Positions 5,191-5,359 of a stretch of 5,359 bases of DNA are shown piece after piece. This DNA comes from Trueperaceae bacterium (GTDB taxonomy: Bacteria; Deinococcota; Deinococci; Deinococcales; Trueperaceae): contig PXAU01000178.1 of NCBI GenBank assembly GCA_003567075.1, positions 1-5,359 of the forward strand, read 5' to 3'. Made by a program: the position numbers and the translations under genes. The notes beneath the pieces are model-generated. The model was not told the DNA's origin, did no database searches, and worked only from the letters and a program-made list of their open reading frames with translations. Positions within the stretch are counted from its first letter, which is position 1; every line of letters starts with the position of its first letter.

Positions 5191-5359
5191 ATGCCTGAGC
5201 ATCCCGGCCGTCCCTTCCCGGTCCTCGACTCGCACGCGCACTTCCCCGTGGTGAACACCACCGGGCCGCTCAGCGCCGGCCCACCCCGGCACCCGCTGCT
5301 CCGCGCCTACGCGGCCGACCGGCAGCTGCGCATGAACAAGGAGTGGGGCACGAGCCTGA
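5191..5359 (+). CDS. Amidohydrolase-type metal-dependent hydrolase, N-terminal part
   Basis: Partial gene, open to the right edge, with 56 codons visible. The protein begins MPEHPGRPFPVLDSHAHFPV. The motif DSHAHF (Asp13, His15, His17) is the H-x-H metal-binding element at the end of the first beta strand in amidohydrolase-superfamily TIM barrels, in the position expected for the amidohydrolase_2 (decarboxylase/hydrolase) group. The following part, LLRAYAADRQLRMNKEWG, fits the early helix often seen in these proteins. The ATG at 5191 has GGAG at 5182-5185, 5 nt upstream. The substrate is unknown, and nothing visible ties it to sulfur metabolism; it probably belongs to a separate transcription unit driven from 4996-5024. 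With only 56 residues the family call is moderate. Confidence 0.65.
   Translation, partial: MPEHPGRPFPVLDSHAHFPVVNTTGPLSAGPPRHPLLRAYAADRQLRMNKEWGTSL

Overview
The window is a very GC-rich, densely coding piece of a bacterial chromosome. GC-biased third codon positions, TTGAC-type -35 promoters and the style of the proteins suggest a Gram-negative proteobacterium, probably a betaproteobacterium of the Burkholderiales. The taxonomic call is an inference; there is no rRNA or other marker to confirm it. I see no mobile element, CRISPR array, tRNA or rRNA.

Layout: (1) 1-206, minus strand: start of a YeeE/YedE-family sulfur-compound (thiosulfate-type) membrane transporter, running off the left edge. 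(2) 207-351: divergent intergenic region with a minus-strand promoter, an operator-like palindrome over the transporter start, and a hairpin in the sqr leader. (3) 352-1569: type II sulfide:quinone oxidoreductase. (4) 1570-1639: short gap with its own promoter; a second palindrome of the same design lies between its -35 and -10. (5) 1640-3073: a CstB-like protein, a non-heme iron persulfide dioxygenase fused to a pseudo-rhodanese and an active rhodanese. (6) 3074-3268: intergenic region with a perfect 12-bp GC hairpin. (7) 3269-4999: SulP-family anion transporter with a C-terminal STAS domain. (8) 5000-5190: a good sigma70-type promoter overlapping the SulP stop codon, then a structured leader of about 160 nt. 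(9) 5191 to the right edge: start of an amidohydrolase-type protein.

Together the first genes form a sulfide-oxidation and detoxification module. SQR oxidises H2S to persulfide at the membrane and passes electrons to quinone. The CstB-like enzyme oxidises persulfide with O2 and, through its rhodanese, yields sulfite or thiosulfate. YeeE/YedE could move thiosulfate or another sulfur species, and SulP could move sulfate, sulfite or another anion.

The most interesting observation is the pair of 17-19 bp palindromes of form ATAYCC-N5-GGRTAT, one at the yeeE start and one inside the cstB-like promoter. They resemble operators of the CsoR/CstR/RcnR repressor family. This implies a persulfide-sensing, Cst-like regulon in this organism, similar in logic to the staphylococcal cst operon, with the regulator gene outside the window.
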